Assembly: GCA_003565625.1 (NCBI GenBank)
Contig: PXBD01000016.1
Span: 1 to 64,000, forward strand
Direction of reading: 5' to 3'
Length of the DNA: 64,000 nt
From: Gammaproteobacteria bacterium
GTDB lineage: Bacteria > Pseudomonadota > Gammaproteobacteria > Xanthomonadales > Wenzhouxiangellaceae
Below the pieces are notes generated by a model that did no database searches, was not told the DNA's origin, and saw nothing but the letters and a program-made list of their open reading frames with translations. The number at the start of each line of letters is the position of its first letter. Position 1 is the first letter of the stretch. Below, in pieces: positions 49,862 through 60,180 of this stretch. The position numbers and the translations under genes are program-made.

Positions 49862-51873
49862 CAGGAGTCCTCCTCGGTAGTAGTCGCAGGCGCAGGCGTG
49901 GCGTCGGTTTCGCCGCTACCGGCCAGGTAGTGCAGGGGGCCGCCGCGGAACGGAGCGAAACCGGTTCCAAAGATCATGCCCGCGTCCAGCAGGTCGGCAT
50001 CTTCAACGACCTGGTCGGCCAGGCAGGCGCGACACTCATCGAAATACGGCTGCATGAGGCGCTCGGCAAGATCGTTCAGATCGTGCCCCTCGTGTGCTTT
50101 CGGGTCCCGCTGCGGTCTGCCCTTTTTCCATTCATAGAAACCTTCCCCTGATTTCTTGCCGAGTTTTCCGGCCTTGACCATCTCCTCGAGCACTTTGCGG
50201 TCTTCTGCCGCCTGCTCGCCCATCAGGGTGTCGATCACCCCCATGCCGACGTCCAGACCCACGGTGTCGGCCAGTTCTACCGGCCCCATGGGCATGCCGA
50301 ACTGTTCGGCCGCGCGGTCAATCGCCTCGCGCGGAATGCCTTCGCGATGCAGTTTCATTGCGTTGCGCATGTAGGGTGCCAGAACCCGGTTGACCAGGAA
50401 GCCGGGGGTGGACTTGGCGGGCAGGGCATACTTGCCGATCTGGGTGGCAAAACTGCAGCCGTCGTCGACTCGCTCGGGCGCGCTGCCCGGATCATGCACA
50501 ACTTCAACCAGCGGCATGCGCGCCACCGGGTTGAAAAAGTGCAGCCCGATCAGGCGGCCGGGGTCTTCCAGCACGTCGGCCAGTTCCGCCAGCGGAATGG
50601 CGGAGGTATTGGTGGCGATGATGGCATGGTCGCTGACCTTGCCCTTGAGTTCGGCCAACAGGGCGCGCTTGGCCTCCCGGTTTTCGAAAATCGCTTCGAT
50701 AATGACATCGGCCCGGGCGACGCCATCGCCGTCCACGTCCGCCCGCAGGCGCTGGCGTGCCGCGGCCAGCGCCTCGGGCTTCTTCAGCTTGCGCCGGAAC
50801 AGACTCTCGGCCCGTTTCAGGGCCGGTTCGATGTACTTCATCTCGCGATCCTGCAGGGTCACCTCCAGGCCACGGGATGCACACCAGGCGGCGATATCGC
50901 CGCCCATCACGCCGGCGCCGATCACATGCACACGGCGCGCCTTGAAGCTCGATCGTTTGCCCTGTGCCTTGAGTTGTTCCATCAGGCGAAACACCCGGCG
51001 CAAATTGCGCGAGGTATCCCCGGCAAGCAATCTGGGGACTTTTTCGGCCTCGAGGCGAATCATCTCAGCCTGGTCATTGCCGGCCTGCTCGAATGCATCA
51101 ATCAATTCGAACGGAGCCGGGTAGTGTTCGCGCCGCGCCTTGGCGGCCGTCTGCTTGCGCATCTGTCGCACCAGCAGGGGGCGGACTGGAGCGCTGCCGG
51201 ACAGGCGATCGACCAGCCCCGGCCGCCGATGACGCTTCTTGCGCATTACTGCGTTCCGGGCGGCCCAGCGCAGTGAACCGTGAATATCAACGACCTGGTC
51301 AACCAGACCCATGGCGCGGGCAGCGCGCGGGCGCAGCATGCGACCGGTCAGCATGATCTGCATGGCCTTGAGAGCGCCGATGGCGGTGATGGCGCGACCC
51401 GAACCGCCGAAACCCGGATAAATACCTAGATTGACTTCCGGGAATCCCAGGCGGGTGTGGTCGGCATCCAGAGCGATGCGCCAGTCGAAGCACAATGCCA
51501 GTTCCAGGCCGCCGCCCAGGCAATAGCCTTCGAACGCCACGACCGTCGGAAAATCCAGTTTCTCGATCCGCTCAAACAGCGCATGGACTTTTTGCACGTT
51601 GTCCTGCAGCACCTGCACGTCGCTGGTTGCGTCGAATTCGCGCACGTCGGCACCAACGATGAAGCTGCCCTGCTTGCCCGACATCAGCACCAGGCCGGCA
51701 GGGCTGGTGCGCTCGAGCTCGGTCACGATGGTGTCGAGCTCGGCAAGTACTTCGGTGCCCAGGCTATTGACCTTGTCGTCGCCTCGATCGATCGTCAACC
51801 AGGCGATGCCGTCAAGGTCGTGTTGAATCTGCCAGTGCTGGAAGGGCTGGCCGGAATGGGGGGTTGCGGACAT
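49861..51873 (-). CDS. fadJ: Fatty acid oxidation complex alpha subunit FadJ
   Basis: 670 aa. N-terminal enoyl-CoA hydratase domain: oxyanion loop GYCLGGGLELALC and FPEVNLGIYPGFGGSGR carry the two catalytic Glu residues. C-terminal 3-hydroxyacyl-CoA dehydrogenase: NAD motif VIGAGVMGGDIAAW and HFFNPVARMPLVEVV with the catalytic His, followed by the repeated C-terminal domain. The ATG at 51873 gives the family N terminus. Forms the alpha4-beta4-like complex with FadI. Lies 87 bp downstream of yceF; a TACTAT box at 51917-51912 could serve as its -10. Confidence 0.95.
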   Translation of the reverse strand: MSATPHSGQPFQHWQIQHDLDGIAWLTIDRGDDKVNSLGTEVLAELDTIVTELERTSPAGLVLMSGKQGSFIVGADVREFDATSDVQVLQDNVQKVHALFERIEKLDFPTVVAFEGYCLGGGLELALCFDWRIALDADHTRLGFPEVNLGIYPGFGGSGRAITAIGALKAMQIMLTGRMLRPRAARAMGLVDQVVDIHGSLRWAARNAVMRKKRHRRPGLVDRLSGSAPVRPLLVRQMRKQTAAKARREHYPAPFELIDAFEQAGNDQAEMIRLEAEKVPRLLAGDTSRNLRRVFRLMEQLKAQGKRSSFKARRVHVIGAGVMGGDIAAWCASRGLEVTLQDREMKYIEPALKRAESLFRRKLKKPEALAAARQRLRADVDGDGVARADVIIEAIFENREAKRALLAELKGKVSDHAIIATNTSAIPLAELADVLEDPGRLIGLHFFNPVARMPLVEVVHDPGSAPERVDDGCSFATQIGKYALPAKSTPGFLVNRVLAPYMRNAMKLHREGIPREAIDRAAEQFGMPMGPVELADTVGLDVGMGVIDTLMGEQAAEDRKVLEEMVKAGKLGKKSGEGFYEWKKGRPQRDPKAHEGHDLNDLAERLMQPYFDECRACLADQVVEDADLLDAGMIFGTGFAPFRGGPLHYLAGSGETDATPAPATTTEEDS

Positions 51874-51960
51874 GCTAGGGCTCCCGGGTGGGCGGCAATC
51901 ATCTCCATCGAATAGTAGCATTTTCGCGCCCGTCAGCCGCCTTAAGGGCGAGTTCTGCGG

Positions 51961-52560
51961 TCAGGGCAGGGCGATGCCGAATGCCTCCAGGAGATCCACC
52001 GTTGCGATCAGCGGCAAGCCGACGAGGGCAGTCGGGTCGTCGCTGTGCAGGCGTTCGATCAGGCAGATTCCCAGGGCTTCACTTTTGAACGCGCCGGCGC
52101 AGTCCAGCGCTTGTTCCCGCTCGACATAGCGCTCGATCTGGGCGCGCGTCAGGGTGCGCATGCGCACCACCGTGGGAACAGTGCAGCCCAGTTCGCGCAC
52201 CCCGTCGGTCACGTGAATGGCCGTGTGGAAGGTCACGCTGCGGCCCTGCAGGTCTTCGAGTTGTTCGACCGCACGGACGGCGCTGCCGGGCTTGCCCAGG
52301 GAGGCGCCCGCGCATTCGACGACCTGATCGGAGCCTATGACCACCGCCCTTGGGTATTGGGCGCTGATGGCCCTGGCTTTTTCTCCAGCCAGTCGCCCGG
52401 CGAGTGCAGCCGGCTCCTCGCCCGGCTGTGCGGATTCGTCGATATTGGCGGGGTGGACATCGAAGCGGAGCTGCAGGCGCTTAAGCAGTTCGCGCCGGTA
52501 GGGCGAACTGGAGGCCAGAATGAGACGGGGGGTGGGCGCTGGGCCGGAAGCGGTGGGCAT
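51961..52560 (-). CDS. yceF: Maf-like nucleotide pyrophosphatase YceF
   Basis: 199 aa house-cleaning pyrophosphatase of the Maf family. LILASSSPYRRELL at the N terminus and the IGSDQVV segment with the catalytic Asp are visible. Divergence from yceD-rpmF-plsX, as in E. coli, supports the YceF subgroup, which hydrolyses m7GTP. ATG at 52560 is preferred; an in-frame ATG at 52572 would add four residues. Confidence 0.92.
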   Translation of the reverse strand: MPTASGPAPTPRLILASSSPYRRELLKRLQLRFDVHPANIDESAQPGEEPAALAGRLAGEKARAISAQYPRAVVIGSDQVVECAGASLGKPGSAVRAVEQLEDLQGRSVTFHTAIHVTDGVRELGCTVPTVVRMRTLTRAQIERYVEREQALDCAGAFKSEALGICLIERLHSDDPTALVGLPLIATVDLLEAFGIALP

Positions 52561-52579
52561 GGAGTGGATCATTCAGCCA

Positions 52580-52609
52580 TTGTGGGGAAAACAACCCCAA
52601 TGGTACAAT
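52580..52609 (+). promoter_or_regulatory. Predicted promoter of the yceD-rpmF-plsX-fab cluster
   Basis: TTGTGG (52580-52585), 18-bp spacer, TACAAT (52604-52609). The -10 ends 9 nt before the yceD ATG, again implying a leader of only a few bases. Confidence 0.55.
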
Positions 52610-52618
52610 GGCAGGCTT

Positions 52619-53164
52619 ATGTCGCGCGACTATCCGGACTGGCTCAATCCATTCAAGGCGGCCCAGGCAAGACGCGAGTTTGCCGGCACCGTTGCGCTGG
52701 CCCGGCTGGCTGCGGCGGTCGACCTGATCGAGGCGCCCGCAGACGAGGAACTAGGCTTCGAGTTGACGTTCGCGCTGGACGATCAACGCCAGGCCTGCGT
52801 CCGGGTGCGGGTGTTTGGTGAGGTGCCGCTGATGTGTCAGCGCACGCTGGTTCGCTACTTGCATCGAGTGGACAGCGAGTCGCTGGTCGGAATCGTTGCC
52901 AGCGAGGCGGCCGTCGAGGCACTGCCGGAGGATTACGAACCGCTGGTGGTAACCGAACCCAGGGTGCGCGTGGTCGACCTGCTGGCGGAAGAGTTGCTGC
53001 TGGCGCTGCCACTGGTGCCGAGAGCGCCAGACTCGGAACCTGTAGTGGCAGACCGCACGGCGGTGGAAGCGGCCCGAGGAGAAAACGTCCCGGCAGGCGG
53101 TGCGGACACCCAGCGCCCGTTCGCCGCCCTGGCCGAGCTGACCGGCAAGACGAAAAAGCACTGA
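52619..53164 (+). CDS. yceD: YceD (DUF177), large-subunit rRNA accumulation protein
   Basis: 181 aa. The DUF177 pattern shows as [27 protein letters not shown] (with the conserved Cys) and [17 protein letters not shown]. YceD proteins affect 23S rRNA levels and are cotranscribed with rpmF. ATG at 52619 sits just after the TACAAT box; the open frame upstream lies in the yceF coding region. rpmF begins 32 nt later. Confidence 0.9.
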   Translation: MSRDYPDWLNPFKAAQARREFAGTVALARLAAAVDLIEAPADEELGFELTFALDDQRQACVRVRVFGEVPLMCQRTLVRYLHRVDSESLVGIVASEAAVEALPEDYEPLVVTEPRVRVVDLLAEELLLALPLVPRAPDSEPVVADRTAVEAARGENVPAGGADTQRPFAALAELTGKTKKH

Positions 53165-53196
53165 ATTTCAATCCAACTGCTAGGAGTAACACGAAA

Positions 53197-53397
53197 ATGG
53201 CCGTCCAAAAAAATCGCAAAAGCCCGTCCAAGCGCGGCATGCGCCGCTCGCATGATCGCCTTTCAGGGCCGACCTTGTCCGAGGAATTGAGCACCGGCGA
53301 AACCCATCGCCGTCACCACGTCTCGGCGGAAGGATTCTATCGCGGCCGCCAGGTGGTAGAGCTGGCGCCGGAAGTCGAGGCAGAAGACGAGGACTGA
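53197..53397 (+). CDS. rpmF: Ribosomal protein bL32
   Basis: 66 aa. Begins with the L32 signature [19 protein letters not shown] and has an acidic C-terminal tail. The Cys residues of zinc-binding L32 forms are absent, as in enterobacterial proteins. Strong aggag site upstream. First ribosomal gene of the fab block. Confidence 0.96.
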   Translation: MAVQKNRKSPSKRGMRRSHDRLSGPTLSEELSTGETHRRHHVSAEGFYRGRQVVELAPEVEAEDED

Positions 53398-53418
53398 TCG
53401 TCCCCGCCAGGCCGGGCC

Positions 53419-54423
53419 GTGTCTCTTGGCGCAAACGTGCGCGTTGCCGTCGACGCCCTGGGAGGAGACGGCAGCCTGGCGACTAATCTTGAGGGTTGTC
53501 GGCTGGCGCTTGCGGCCGACGCGCAGCTGGAACTGCAGGTCTTTGGTCCGGCAGCACTGATCGAGCCGTTACTGGCTTCCTGGTCAGCGTCAAGGCGGGC
53601 CCGCGTGCGGCTCTTCGATGCCGCTGACGCGCTGCCATCGGATGCCGGCCCGGCGGCTGCTCTGCGCCACGGACGTGAAAGCAGCATGGGCCTGGCTTTG
53701 CAGGCGCTGACTGAAGACGGTGCTGACGCCGTGGTCAGCGGTGGCAGCACCGGCGCCCTGATGGTGCTGGCCCGACATCTGCTCGGCACCTGGCCCGGAA
53801 TTGACCGGCCGGCCTTGATGGGGTCTTTGCCCACGCTTCAGGGCAGCTGCTGGATGCTGGACCTCGGGGCGAATATTCATGTCGATGCGCGTCGTCTGCA
53901 TGAGTTTGCCCGCCTGGGCCGGACAGCGGTGCAAACGCTCAATCGGCGCGAGCCGAAAATCGGGCTGCTCAATATCGGAACCGAGCCAGGCAAAGGGCCC
54001 GATGTGGTGCGCGAGGCCGCTCGCCTGATCAGCGCCGATCCCGACCTGGATTTTCACGGGTTCATAGAAGCAGACCAGGTCTTCGCCGGCGCGATCGACC
54101 TGATCGTCTGCGACGGGTTTTCCGGCAATGTCCTGCTGAAAAGCGCGGAGGGAGCGGTCCGCCTGATGTTCGCTGAAATCGGTCGGCGCTTCGGCGGCAG
54201 CCTGTGTGGTTGGATGGCCAGACCCCGTTTGCGCCGTCTGCGTGACAGCCTGGATCCGGCGCGGCATAATGGCGCGGCCTTGCTGGGCGTTCGCGGTGTG
54301 GTCATCAAAAGCCACGGTGGAGCGAGCGCTTCCGGCCTGGCGCAAGCGCTGGGGCTGGCTGCGCGGGAGGCGCGTGAGGGTCTGAGCCGGGCCATGGAGG
54401 CCCAGTTCTGGGCGCTTGATTGA
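53419..54423 (+). CDS. plsX: Phosphate acyltransferase PlsX
   Basis: 334 aa. Makes acyl-phosphate from acyl-ACP, the first step to phosphatidic acid. Visible: [10 protein letters not shown] at the N terminus, [23 protein letters not shown] and [18 protein letters not shown] start at 53419; a GTG at 53440, directly before RVAVDALGG, is an alternative. Located between rpmF and fabH as usual. Confidence 0.95.
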   Translation: MSLGANVRVAVDALGGDGSLATNLEGCRLALAADAQLELQVFGPAALIEPLLASWSASRRARVRLFDAADALPSDAGPAAALRHGRESSMGLALQALTEDGADAVVSGGSTGALMVLARHLLGTWPGIDRPALMGSLPTLQGSCWMLDLGANIHVDARRLHEFARLGRTAVQTLNRREPKIGLLNIGTEPGKGPDVVREAARLISADPDLDFHGFIEADQVFAGAIDLIVCDGFSGNVLLKSAEGAVRLMFAEIGRRFGGSLCGWMARPRLRRLRDSLDPARHNGAALLGVRGVVIKSHGGASASGLAQALGLAAREAREGLSRAMEAQFWALD

Positions 54424-54446
54424 GCCGACAACGAGGGAGTTTGCGA

Positions 54447-55412
54447 ATGTATTCGCGCATCATCGGAACAGGCAGTTACCTGCCGGAAAAAGTCCTGACC
54501 AACAAGGACCTGGAAGCGTTCGTGGATACCAACGACCAGTGGATCCGCGATCGCACCGGTATCTCGGAAAGGCGCATCGCTGCCGACGATCAGACCACCT
54601 GCGACCTGGCCGAGGAGGCGGCTCGTGCGGCCCTGGATGCGGCCGGTCTGGCGCCTGCCGATATCGACCTTCTGGTGGTTGGGACAACAACCCCGGACGT
54701 GGTCTTTCCGTCCACCGCCTGCCTGTTGCAGCATCGCCTCGGCATGGCCGAATGCGGTGCTTTTGATCTGAACGCGGCCTGCTCCGGCTTTCTCTACGGT
54801 CTGTCGGTGGCCGACCAGTATATTCGGGCCGGAACCGCGCGGCGGGTCCTGGTGGTTGGCGCTGAAACCCTGACCCGCATGCTCGACTGGAGTGACCGTT
54901 CCACCTGCGTGCTGTTTGGTGACGGCGCCGGTGCGGCCGTTCTCGCTGCCGATGAAGAGCCCGGTATTCTGTCGACTCACATCCACGCCAACGGCGGCTA
55001 TGGCGACTTGCTCAAGGTGGATGTCGGCGTGTCGCGCGGTTTCCTGGCGGAGCCGCGCGGCGGTCTGAGCGTCCACATGCGGGGTAACGAGGTCTTCAAG
55101 GTGGCGGTCAATACCCTGGGGCGCATCGTCGATGAGACTCTGGAAGCCAACCAGCTGGAAAAAACTGATCTCGACTGGTTGATTCCACACCAGGCCAACC
55201 TGCGCATCATCAAGGCGACGGCGAAAAAACTCCAGATGTCGATGGACCAGGTGGTCGTTACCGTCGATCGTCACGGCAATACCTCGGCGGCCTCGGTGCC
55301 GCTGGCCCTTGATGAGGCGGTCCGCAGTGGCCGGGTACAGCGTGGCGACCGGCTGCTGCTGGAGGCCTTCGGTGGCGGTTTCACCTGGGGCTCAGCTCTG
55401 ATTGTCTATTAA
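54447..55412 (+). CDS. fabH: Beta-ketoacyl-ACP synthase III
   Basis: 321 aa. Condenses acetyl-CoA with malonyl-ACP to start fatty acid synthesis. Catalytic triad: Cys112 in [10 protein letters not shown], His at about 247 in IPHQANLRI, Asn at about 277 in [12 protein letters not shown] 54447 follows gagggag. The C-terminal [13 protein letters not shown] is characteristic. Confidence 0.97.
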   Translation: MYSRIIGTGSYLPEKVLTNKDLEAFVDTNDQWIRDRTGISERRIAADDQTTCDLAEEAARAALDAAGLAPADIDLLVVGTTTPDVVFPSTACLLQHRLGMAECGAFDLNAACSGFLYGLSVADQYIRAGTARRVLVVGAETLTRMLDWSDRSTCVLFGDGAGAAVLAADEEPGILSTHIHANGGYGDLLKVDVGVSRGFLAEPRGGLSVHMRGNEVFKVAVNTLGRIVDETLEANQLEKTDLDWLIPHQANLRIIKATAKKLQMSMDQVVVTVDRHGNTSAASVPLALDEAVRSGRVQRGDRLLLEAFGGGFTWGSALIVY

Positions 55413-55437
55413 AAAAGCCTTTCAATAAACTGATTTT

Positions 55438-56370
55438 ATGTCTTATCTTGCGTTCATATTTCCGGGCCAAGGGTCTCAGTCGCCGGGCATGCTGGAAGCA
55501 TTGAATGAGCGTCATCCGGTGGTTGCAGAGACCTTTGCCGAGGCCGGTGAAATACTCGGCCTGGACCTCTGGACAATGGCCTGTACCGGGCCGGCCGAAG
55601 CACTCAACGCCACCGAGCTGACCCAGCCGCTGATGCTGGCCGGCGGCATAGCGGTGTGGCGGGCCTGGTGTCACCGCGATGGTGCGCCTCCGGTCAGGCT
55701 GGCCGGTCACTCGCTGGGCGAGTTCAGCGCGCTGGTCGCTGCCGGTGCCCTGGAGTTTGCCGACGCGGTTCAAGTCACGGCCGAGCGCGCCCGTCTGATG
55801 CAGGCCGCCGTGCCGCCTGGTCAGGGCGCAATGGCGGCCGTTCTCGGTCTTGATGAAGAAGTGGTGGAGGCGATTTGCCGTGAGGTCGCCGAGGACCAGC
55901 TGGTGGCCCCAGCGAACTACAATTCGCCTGGCCAGCTCGTCATTGCCGGGCATGCCGCAGCCGTGGAGAGGGCCACCCGGGCTTGTCTGGAGGCCGGAGC
56001 CCGGCGCACGCTGACCTTGCCGGTGAGCGTGCCTTCGCATTGCGGCCTCATGGCCCCGGCGGCCGCTAAGCTGGCGGTTGTGCTGGAGAAGGTCTCCTTG
56101 ACCACGCCCACGATTCCGGTGCTGCATAACGTGGATGCCGGCATTCGAACCTCACCCAAAGCGATTCGGCAAGCGCTGGTGGAGCAGTTGTCGGCGCCGG
56201 TGCGCTGGACGGATTGTGTCCGCGAACTGGTTGCACCCGGCGTGACCACGGTGGCCGAATGCGGCCCCGGCAAGGTATTGTGTGGCCTGGGCAAGCGGAT
56301 CAATCGCCAGGTGGAGTGGCTGGCGCTGGAAAACCCGCAGGAGATGGACGGGCTTGCCGCCCGGGTGTAG
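55438..56370 (+). CDS. fabD: Malonyl-CoA:ACP transacylase
   Basis: 310 aa. Loads malonate onto ACP. FPGQGSQSPGM at 8-18, nucleophile Ser92 in GHSLGEFSAL, the Arg of ERARLMQ, and the His of PSHCGLM near residue 201. The 25-bp gap to fabH has no obvious Shine-Dalgarno. Confidence 0.97.
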   Translation: MSYLAFIFPGQGSQSPGMLEALNERHPVVAETFAEAGEILGLDLWTMACTGPAEALNATELTQPLMLAGGIAVWRAWCHRDGAPPVRLAGHSLGEFSALVAAGALEFADAVQVTAERARLMQAAVPPGQGAMAAVLGLDEEVVEAICREVAEDQLVAPANYNSPGQLVIAGHAAAVERATRACLEAGARRTLTLPVSVPSHCGLMAPAAAKLAVVLEKVSLTTPTIPVLHNVDAGIRTSPKAIRQALVEQLSAPVRWTDCVRELVAPGVTTVAECGPGKVLCGLGKRINRQVEWLALENPQEMDGLAARV

Positions 56371-56388
56371 GACAACAGGAGAGAGACG

Positions 56389-57126
56389 ATGAGCCAAAGC
56401 ACTGCCCCCATCGTTGCGCTGGTTACCGGTGCCAGTCGCGGTATCGGCCGAGCCGTGGCCCTGCGCCTGCGCCAGGAAGGCCTGGAGGTGTTCGGTACCG
56501 CTACCAGCGCGGCGGGTGCTGAAGGCATTGCCGATCAGCTCGGTTCCGGCCGTGGGCTGGTTCTGGACGTGACCGAACCGGAGGCGGTAGATCGGGCCCT
56601 GGCGGCGGTGGTCGAGCGCGCCGGTCCGGTTGGGGTACTGGTCAACAATGCCGCCATTACCCGCGATCAACTGCTGATGCGGCTTCGCGACGAGGATTGG
56701 GATGCCGTTCTGGAGACCAACCTGAAGGGGGCAATGCGCATGACCCGGGCCTGCCTGCGGGGGATGATCAAGGCGCGCAGCGGGCGCATTATCAGCATTT
56801 CTTCGGTGGTCGGCTATGCCGGCAACCCCGGTCAGACCAACTATGCTGCCGCCAAGGCGGGGCTGGCCGGTTTTTCGCGCGGCCTGGCCCATGAGGTCGG
56901 AAGCCGCGGCATCACCGTCAACGTTGTCGCACCGGGCTTTATCGACACCGACATGACTCGATCGCTTTCGCCGGAGCAGCGCGAGCGTCTTCAGGGTACA
57001 ATCCCCCTCGGCCATCTGGGTCGTCCAGAGGACATTGCCGGATGCGTGGCTTTCCTGGCCGGCCCGGACAGCGGCTACATCAGCGGCCAGACCGTGCACG
57101 TCAATGGCGGCATGTACATGACCTGA
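56389..57126 (+). CDS. fabG: 3-oxoacyl-ACP reductase
   Basis: 245 aa short-chain dehydrogenase. NADP site VTGASRGIGRAVA at 12-24, NNAAITRD, catalytic Ser139, Tyr152 and Lys156 (TNYAAAKAG), and the C-terminal GQTVHVNGGMYM. Reduces beta-ketoacyl-ACP. A strong ggagagag site precedes the ATG. Confidence 0.97.
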   Translation: MSQSTAPIVALVTGASRGIGRAVALRLRQEGLEVFGTATSAAGAEGIADQLGSGRGLVLDVTEPEAVDRALAAVVERAGPVGVLVNNAAITRDQLLMRLRDEDWDAVLETNLKGAMRMTRACLRGMIKARSGRIISISSVVGYAGNPGQTNYAAAKAGLAGFSRGLAHEVGSRGITVNVVAPGFIDTDMTRSLSPEQRERLQGTIPLGHLGRPEDIAGCVAFLAGPDSGYISGQTVHVNGGMYMT

Positions 57127-57215
57127 GGTCCGGCATGGATCAGCGGCAACACAGGCAAACAGCAGCAAGACTGGATCGGCCCTGCCTTTCGGGGGTTGTC
57201 GGATCCTGTGAGTGG

Positions 57216-57243
57216 CGCCGGTGGGCAGGATGCTCCGCCGGCG
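57216..57243 (+). terminator. Hairpin in the fabG-acpP gap, possible attenuator
   Basis: cgccgg (57216-57221) pairs with ccggcg (57238-57243), and four further pairs (two of them G-U) extend the stem to 10 bp with an 8-nt loop, followed by the mildly T-rich tcttgatt. The 150-bp gap holds no convincing gene. Confidence 0.35.
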
Positions 57244-57276
57244 TCTTGATTGAGTGATTCTAGAGGATTTAAACAA

Positions 57277-57516
57277 ATGAGCAGCATCGAAGATCGCGTC
57301 AAGAAAATCGTCATCGAGCAACTGGGCGTAAAGGAAGAAGAAGTCACTCCCAGCGCATCTTTCGTCGATGACCTGGGGGCCGATTCGCTGGATACCGTGG
57401 AACTGGTGATGGCGCTGGAAGAAGAGTTCGAGTGCGAAATACCGGATGAGGAAGCCGAAAAGATCAACAGCGTGCAGCAGGCGATCGACTACATCACCAA
57501 CAACGTCGATCAATAA
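57277..57516 (+). CDS. acpP: Acyl carrier protein
   Basis: 79 aa, acidic. Phosphopantetheine is attached at Ser37 in the [12 protein letters not shown] motif; [17 protein letters not shown] and the C-terminal QAIDYITNN match canonical ACP. ATG follows agagga. Carries acyl chains for the whole fab block and probably needs more expression than its neighbours, which would fit a separate promoter in the 150-bp gap upstream. Confidence 0.98.
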   Translation: MSSIEDRVKKIVIEQLGVKEEEVTPSASFVDDLGADSLDTVELVMALEEEFECEIPDEEAEKINSVQQAIDYITNNVDQ

Positions 57517-57572
57517 ACGCGATCAGTCGATCGTCGTGACGATAGCGGGCAAGCATCTGCAGGGCAGCCGTC

Positions 57573-58829
57573 ATGCGCGGTGAGCGCCGGGTGGTCGTGA
57601 CCGGTCTGGGCTGTGTTTCGCCGGTCGGCAACGATGCCGTGGCGGCCTGGGAGAGTGTCAAGGCCGGTCGCAGCGGGATTTCCACCCTGACGGCGTTTGA
57701 TGCGGAGCGTTTTTCGGCTCGCATTGCCGGGGAGGTGCGTGACTTCGACGTCGGCCGCTACCTCAGCCCCAAGGAGGCGCGCAAGTCCGATCGCTTCATC
57801 CATTACGGCATGGCGGCGGCCATTCAGGCGATCGAGGACGCCGGCCTTGCCGAGCACCCGGACGATGCCGACCGCCACGGATTGGCAATCGGCTCGGGCA
57901 TAGGCGGCATCGCCACGATCGAACAAACCTACCAGGCCTACCTCGACAACGGTCCGCGCAAGATCTCGCCGTTTTTCGTGCCCGGGTGCATCATCAACAT
58001 GATCGGCGGTAATGTCTCGATTCGCTATGGTTTCAAGGGCCCGAACATCAGCATCGTGACCGCCTGTACCACGGCCACCCACAATATTGGTGAGGCGGCC
58101 CGCCTGATTGCCTACGGCGACGCCGACGTCATGGTGGCTGGCGGAGCCGAGTACGGCACAACCCCCACCGCCTACGGCGGGTTTACCGCCGCCCGCGCGC
58201 TGTCAACTCGCAACGAAGAGCCCGAGCGGGCGAGTCGTCCCTGGGATCGAGATCGGGATGGCTTTGTTCTGAGTAACGGTGCCGGCGTGCTGTTGCTGGA
58301 GGAAATGGAACGGGCAATGCAGCGCGGTGCGCGAATTTACGGCGAAGTAGCCGGATTCGGGATGAGTGGCGACGCGCATCACATCACATCGCCGCCGGAA
58401 AACGGCGAGGGTGCGGCACGCTGCATGGCCAACGCCCTGGCCGATGGCGGCGTGCGTCCCGACCAGATCAACTATATCAACGCCCACGGCACCTCGACCC
58501 AGGTGGGGGATCGGGCCGAGTGCGCCGCCGTAAAGCAGCTGTTCGGTGATCACGCGGCCCGGCTCATGATGAGTTCGACCAAGTCGATGACCGGTCACCT
58601 GCTCGGGGCGGCCGGCGGCATCGAAGCGCTGTTTACAGTCTTGGCACTCAACGACCAAGTGGTGCCCCCCACGATCAATCTCGATGACCCCGATCCGGAT
58701 TGCTGCGGCCTTGACCTGGTCCCCGGCGAAGCTCGCCAGGCGCGGATGGAATATGCCCTGAGCAATTCTTTCGGTTTCGGTGGCACCAACGGCTCATTGC
58801 TGCTGCGCCGTTTTCCAGGCGCTGCCTGA
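57573..58829 (+). CDS. fabF: Beta-ketoacyl-ACP synthase II
   Basis: 418 aa elongating condensing enzyme. Catalytic Cys in [10 protein letters not shown] (about residue 169), His in [11 protein letters not shown] and His in [25 protein letters not shown] closes the active site. In canonical FabF the Cys is followed by Ala or Ser (TACA/TACS); Thr here is a conservative variation. pabB starts 28 nt downstream. Confidence 0.97.
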   Translation: MRGERRVVVTGLGCVSPVGNDAVAAWESVKAGRSGISTLTAFDAERFSARIAGEVRDFDVGRYLSPKEARKSDRFIHYGMAAAIQAIEDAGLAEHPDDADRHGLAIGSGIGGIATIEQTYQAYLDNGPRKISPFFVPGCIINMIGGNVSIRYGFKGPNISIVTACTTATHNIGEAARLIAYGDADVMVAGGAEYGTTPTAYGGFTAARALSTRNEEPERASRPWDRDRDGFVLSNGAGVLLLEEMERAMQRGARIYGEVAGFGMSGDAHHITSPPENGEGAARCMANALADGGVRPDQINYINAHGTSTQVGDRAECAAVKQLFGDHAARLMMSSTKSMTGHLLGAAGGIEALFTVLALNDQVVPPTINLDDPDPDCCGLDLVPGEARQARMEYALSNSFGFGGTNGSLLLRRFPGAA

Positions 58830-58857
58830 GCGCGTCACGGCCCCATTCCTGCCCGCC

Positions 58858-60180
58858 ATGAGCGAGGTCTGCGTTCGCCGGCTTGACGAACCGATCGACC
58901 TGCTGGAAATCCACCGTCACGACCCGGACGCCTGGCCGTTTCTGCTCAGCAGCGAGGCCACATCGGCTGCCGGTCGCTGGAGCATTTTGTTTCGGCACAG
59001 CGGGGAAACCCTGGTGGATACCGGGGGCTCGGACTTTCTGGCGCGTCTGCGAGTGGCCCTGCCCGCGGCCTTCGCCGCCCCGAATCCTGGCTCCTGCGGG
59101 CTGCCGTTTACCGGCGGCTGGTTTCTCTACCTGGGCTACGAGGTCGCTGCCGAGATCGAGCCACGGCTGTCGGTACCGCCGGCGGGCGACGGCCTGCCGG
59201 TCGCGTGCGCGGCGCGCTGCCCGGCCGCGCTGCTGATCGATACAATCTCTGGCCAGCGCTGGCTGGCGGCCGAGTCCGGGGCCTGGCTGGAGCAGGCCGG
59301 CGCCGAGTTGGCGAGGCTGCCGACGCCGGCGCGGCCGCGTTCCGTCCTGCCCGAGCTGGAGCTGGAGGTGGATGCAGCCGAGCAGTTCATCGACGGCGTG
59401 GACCGCATTCGCGCCTGGATCCTCGACGGCGATGTCTTTCAGGTCAACCTTTCAAGGGAGTGGCGGGCGCGTTTCGAAACCGCGCCCGACGCCGCCGAGC
59501 TGTATCGCCTGCTGGCCCGAGCCAACCCGGCTCCGTTCGCCGGTCTGGCCCGGCTGCCGGGCGGAACCGTGATCAGCTCGTCTCCGGAACGCCTGGTCGA
59601 GGCACGCGGGGGGCTGGTGCAAACCCGCCCGATCGCCGGAACCCGGCCGCGTGGAACGAACCAGGAACTGGATCTGGACCTGTCGGGCGAGTTGCTTGGG
59701 CATCCCAAGGAGCGGGCCGAACATATCATGCTCATCGACCTGGAACGCAACGACCTGGGCCGGGTCTGCGAAGCCGGATCGGTTGAGGTAAACGAGCTGA
59801 TGGGACTGGAAAGTTATACCCATGTGCATCACATCGTCTCGAACGTCCGCGGACGCCTGCGACCCGAAATCCACCCGGTAGACGTGATTGCTGCGCTGTT
59901 TCCCGGCGGCACCATCACCGGTTGTCCGAAAGTGCGCTGCATGGAAATCATCGCCGAACTCGAGGGTCGAGGGCGGAGCTTCTACACCGGCTCGATGGGC
60001 TACCTTGGGCTGGACGGCAGCATGGATCTCAACATCCTGATCCGCTCGATGCGGGTCAGCAATCGGCTGCTGACCTTTCGCACCGGTGCCGGCATCGTGG
60101 CCGATTCAGACCCCGTCGCCGAGGTCGCCGAGACTGAAGCCAAGGCACGTGGGCTGCTGCGCGCGCTTGGCCAGCCATGA
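58858..60180 (+). CDS. pabB: Aminodeoxychorismate synthase component I
   Basis: 440 aa chorismate-binding enzyme that makes 4-amino-4-deoxychorismate for folate. The C-terminal half carries QTRPIAGTRPRG, KERAEHIMLIDLERNDLGRV and GGTITGCPKVRCMEII. N-terminal domain with GYEVAAEIEP. ATG 58858 is chosen as the first start outside fabF. Shares ATGA with pabC, which acts next; component II (pabA) is not in the window. Confidence 0.93.
   Translation: MSEVCVRRLDEPIDLLEIHRHDPDAWPFLLSSEATSAAGRWSILFRHSGETLVDTGGSDFLARLRVALPAAFAAPNPGSCGLPFTGGWFLYLGYEVAAEIEPRLSVPPAGDGLPVACAARCPAALLIDTISGQRWLAAESGAWLEQAGAELARLPTPARPRSVLPELELEVDAAEQFIDGVDRIRAWILDGDVFQVNLSREWRARFETAPDAAELYRLLARANPAPFAGLARLPGGTVISSSPERLVEARGGLVQTRPIAGTRPRGTNQELDLDLSGELLGHPKERAEHIMLIDLERNDLGRVCEAGSVEVNELMGLESYTHVHHIVSNVRGRLRPEIHPVDVIAALFPGGTITGCPKVRCMEIIAELEGRGRSFYTGSMGYLGLDGSMDLNILIRSMRVSNRLLTFRTGAGIVADSDPVAEVAETEAKARGLLRALGQP

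Noticed and set aside
57135-57257. 40-codon open frame in the fabG-acpP gap
   Set aside because: No Shine-Dalgarno, Arg/Trp/Cys-rich composition unlike neighbours, and overlap with a hairpin.
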